DNA of 64,000 nt from Bradyrhizobium sp. LLZ17 (GTDB taxonomy: Bacteria; Pseudomonadota; Alphaproteobacteria; Rhizobiales; Xanthobacteraceae): positions 4,402,001 through 4,466,000 of the forward strand of contig NZ_CP165734.1 of assembly GCF_041200145.1 (NCBI RefSeq), read 5' to 3'. The number at the start of each line of letters is the position of its first letter. Position 1 is the stretch's first letter. The position numbers were made by a program, and so were the translations under genes. Below the pieces are notes generated by a model. That model did not search any database. It saw only the letters and a program-made list of their open reading frames with translations, and had not been told where the DNA came from. Of this stretch, positions 62,038 to 64,000 are shown in pieces.

Positions 62038-63258
62038 TCAACATTCCTTGGGATCGACGAGCCCGTCGCTGCGCCCGACGATCTCGTAGTTTCCGCCCTT
62101 GGCGACTGCGGTGTACATCTTCATCTTGCAGTGCCGCTTGCCCGGAACCATCTCGGCCGGTCCGCCCGGACCTTCCGCGATCTTGGCGTGGTCGAGCGCG
62201 GCGGCGACCGACTCGCGATCGACCTTGCCCGCCTCTTTCACAGCGGCCTCCCACAATTTCAGGCCGCGATAGGTGCCGGTCGCGGCGCTTCCGGCGGCGA
62301 ACAGGAAGTTGCCGGGAAACTCCTTCTCATAAGCCGCCTGGATGTTCGCGTCGAACGCATCCTCCTTGGTCAAGACCTTGAAATAGTCGAGACAGCTTGC
62401 CAGCCCCTCGATCTCGGCGGCCTGATTGATGTTGAGGGTGTTCTCGTCATAGTAGACGCAGGCCAAGCGCCCGCCGTTCTTGAGGAAGCCGGCCTCATAG
62501 AGCTGCTTGAAGAAGGGGCCGACGCCCGGCGGAATGACGGTGTTGAAGACGACGTCGACCTTGTTGGAGATGATGCGGTTGACCGTCGAGGAGAAGTCGA
62601 TCTGGTCGAGCGGGTAATATTCCTCGAACACGACCTCGCCGCCATTGGCCTCGATCACCTTGCGGGCATAGACATTGAGCGTGTGCGGCCAGACATAATT
62701 GGCACTCGGCAGTGCGAACTTCTTGCCACCGTTCTTGATCAGCCAGGGGATGAATTCGTCGCATTGCTGCGCCGGCGTCGGACCGGTGCAGAACAGATAG
62801 GGCGTGCACTCCTTGCCCTCATAGAGCTGCGGATAGATGTAGAGCGTCTTGCCGCGCGCCACGATCGGATCCTTGATGGCGTTGCGCATCGACGAGGTGA
62901 TGCCGCCCAGCACCATGTCGACCTTGTCGCGCTGGATCAGCTTTCGCACGTTGCCGACGGCGACCGATTCGTTCGAGGCGGTGTCCTCGATATAGAGCTC
63001 GAGCGGCCGGCCGAGCAGGCCGCCGGCATCGTTCATCTGCTTGACAAGCATCTTGGCGACGTTGGCGTCCGCCGTGCCGGCATAGGCGATCGGTCCGGTC
63101 AGATCGGTCGCGATGCCGACCTTGATTGGCCCTTCCGCCGCATTGGCCCAGCCGGCTGGGATCACCCAGCTGCCCACGCCGGTCGCGACCGCGCCGGTGG
63201 CAAAGGCGAAATTGCCGAGAAAGCGGCGGCGGGTGAGATTGGATCGATCAGTAAACAT
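62038..63258 (-). CDS. ABC transporter substrate-binding protein, LivK/AmiC type, Tat-exported
   Basis: A 406-residue receptor. A Tat signal (NLTRRRFLGNFAFATGAVAT) is followed by KVGIATDLTGPIAYAGTADA, NDAGGLLGRPLELYIEDTAS and TSSMRNAIKDPIVARGKTLY, resembling amide/urea receptors more than LivK. Export by Tat implies folding before export. The ATG at 63258 follows GGAAAAGGGG. It starts four bases after the permease (livH) stop, so the order is permease, receptor, then livM, livG, livF. Confidence 0.92.
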   Translation of the reverse strand: MFTDRSNLTRRRFLGNFAFATGAVATGVGSWVIPAGWANAAEGPIKVGIATDLTGPIAYAGTADANVAKMLVKQMNDAGGLLGRPLELYIEDTASNESVAVGNVRKLIQRDKVDMVLGGITSSMRNAIKDPIVARGKTLYIYPQLYEGKECTPYLFCTGPTPAQQCDEFIPWLIKNGGKKFALPSANYVWPHTLNVYARKVIEANGGEVVFEEYYPLDQIDFSSTVNRIISNKVDVVFNTVIPPGVGPFFKQLYEAGFLKNGGRLACVYYDENTLNINQAAEIEGLASCLDYFKVLTKEDAFDANIQAAYEKEFPGNFLFAAGSAATGTYRGLKLWEAAVKEAGKVDRESVAAALDHAKIAEGPGGPAEMVPGKRHCKMKMYTAVAKGGNYEIVGRSDGLVDPKEC

Positions 63259-63262
63259 TGGA

Positions 63263-64000
63263 CTAAACCCCTTTTCCAGCGATGAGGCCCTGTGGGCGGA
63301 ATTTGATGAAGACAATGGCGAGTACGAAAACGAGGACATCCGCGACGACAGGTGCCATCACCCATGGCAGCGCGGCACTCAGCGTGCCGATGACGCCGGC
63401 GCCCGCGACCGGCCCGATGAAGGAGCCGACGCCGCCGACCATGACCGCGACAAAGCCCTGGATGAGGAAGCGCAGGCCGAGATCGGCAAAGAGACTGAAC
63501 ACCGGCACGATCAGCGCGCCGGCAAGTCCGGCGAGCGCTGCGCCGAACGCGAAGGTTGCGCCGTAGATCAGCGGCGTCGAGATGCCGGACGCCCGGGCCA
63601 GCGCAGGATTTTCCAGCGTGGCACGCACGCGCAGGCCGAAGCTGGTGCGTGACAGCAGCAGATAGCAGCAGCCCATCACCAGCAGCGTGATGATGATGAT
63701 GGTGAAGCGCCATGCCGAGATGTGCATGGCCCCGATATCGATGGAGCCGCCGATCGGCTCGGGCACGGTCAGATAAAAGCCGCCGATCAGGCCGCGCACG
63801 GTCTCGCGGATGATCAGGCCAAGCGCATAGGTGCCGAGCATCGCGACGATCGGTGCGGCATAGAACCGGCGGATGATCAGCGCCTCCAGCACGAAGCCGA
63901 GCGCGCCGACCAGGAAGGGCGCCGCGACCATGCCGGTCCAGATCGGCAGGCCTTTGGCATAGGCCAGATAGGCGATGTAGGCCCCGAGCAGGACGAACTC
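63263..64000 (-). CDS. livH: branched-chain amino acid-type ABC transporter permease LivH, 5' end outside window
   Basis: The frame is open to the window edge (EFVLLGAYIAYLAYAKGLPI is coded by the last 69 bases before 64000), so only the C-terminal 245 residues are present. Several membrane helices and the coupling loop GLRVRATLENPALARASGIS are visible, then AFGAALAGLAGALIVPVFSL. First visible gene of the transporter operon. Confidence 0.93.
   Translation of the reverse strand, partial: EFVLLGAYIAYLAYAKGLPIWTGMVAAPFLVGALGFVLEALIIRRFYAAPIVAMLGTYALGLIIRETVRGLIGGFYLTVPEPIGGSIDIGAMHISAWRFTIIIITLLVMGCCYLLLSRTSFGLRVRATLENPALARASGISTPLIYGATFAFGAALAGLAGALIVPVFSLFADLGLRFLIQGFVAVMVGGVGSFIGPVAGAGVIGTLSAALPWVMAPVVADVLVFVLAIVFIKFRPQGLIAGKGV

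Overview
The window is high-GC chromosomal DNA of an alphaproteobacterium. The gene order (CarD, FdxA, S4-domain protein and Suv3-like helicase; aroK, aroB, xerD and accA; cobS and cobT) and several families of palindromic intergenic repeats point to Bradyrhizobium or a close relative in the Nitrobacteraceae. I recognise no phage, insertion sequence, CRISPR array, rRNA or tRNA. Most of it is core metabolism with a few accessory genes.

Layout. 1-6 kb: fatty-acyl or aromatic acyl-CoA catabolism (two acyl-CoA dehydrogenases and an enoyl-CoA hydratase on +; a LivK-type binding protein, enoyl-CoA hydratase and VOC protein on -). 6.3-10.1 kb: nuclease-like protein, M48 lipoprotein protease and an MFS transporter. 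10.2-18.8 kb: a respiratory island with the ubiquinol oxidase operon cyoABCD, a SURF1 assembly factor, a RegB/RegA-type redox two-component pair and a membrane adenylate cyclase. 18.8-24.2 kb: CarD, FdxA, S4 protein and helicase. 25-35 kb: rpmB and many small or hypothetical genes separated by repeats, with an OYE-type oxidoreductase and a phytase-like esterase. 35-38 kb: cobaltochelatase cobT and cobS. 38.5-42 kb: DedA protein and a TauABC/SsuABC-type ABC importer. 42-52.7 kb: an accessory block (lipocalin-like protein, Crp-type regulator, allophanate-hydrolase-like amidase, cytochrome P450, two divergent citrate-synthase homologues, HWE kinase, J-domain protein, BolA, CorC/HlyC protein). 52.8-57.2 kb: aroB, aroK, a 48-aa membrane protein, xerD and accA. 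57.6-64 kb: an L,D-transpeptidase lipoprotein and a branched-chain-amino-acid-type ABC importer that runs off the window.

Three points stand out. First, six genes between 42.3 and 54.0 kb (lipocalin, amidase, P450, both citrate synthases, CorC), and probably aroK, carry single-base frame changes, mostly at short homopolymers. Another lies at 28.9 kb. Either the consensus is locally poor or an accessory block is decaying, and this must be settled before any of these genes is called broken. Second, the citrate-synthase homologue at 46.6-47.8 kb has an N-terminal DNA-binding helix-turn-helix and is divergent from a second homologue across a short gap with two perfect inverted repeats, which suggests a metabolic enzyme acting as its own regulator. 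Third, at least 18 palindromic intergenic elements of about six families sit in most of the longer gaps, sometimes inside apparent operons such as cobS-cobT.
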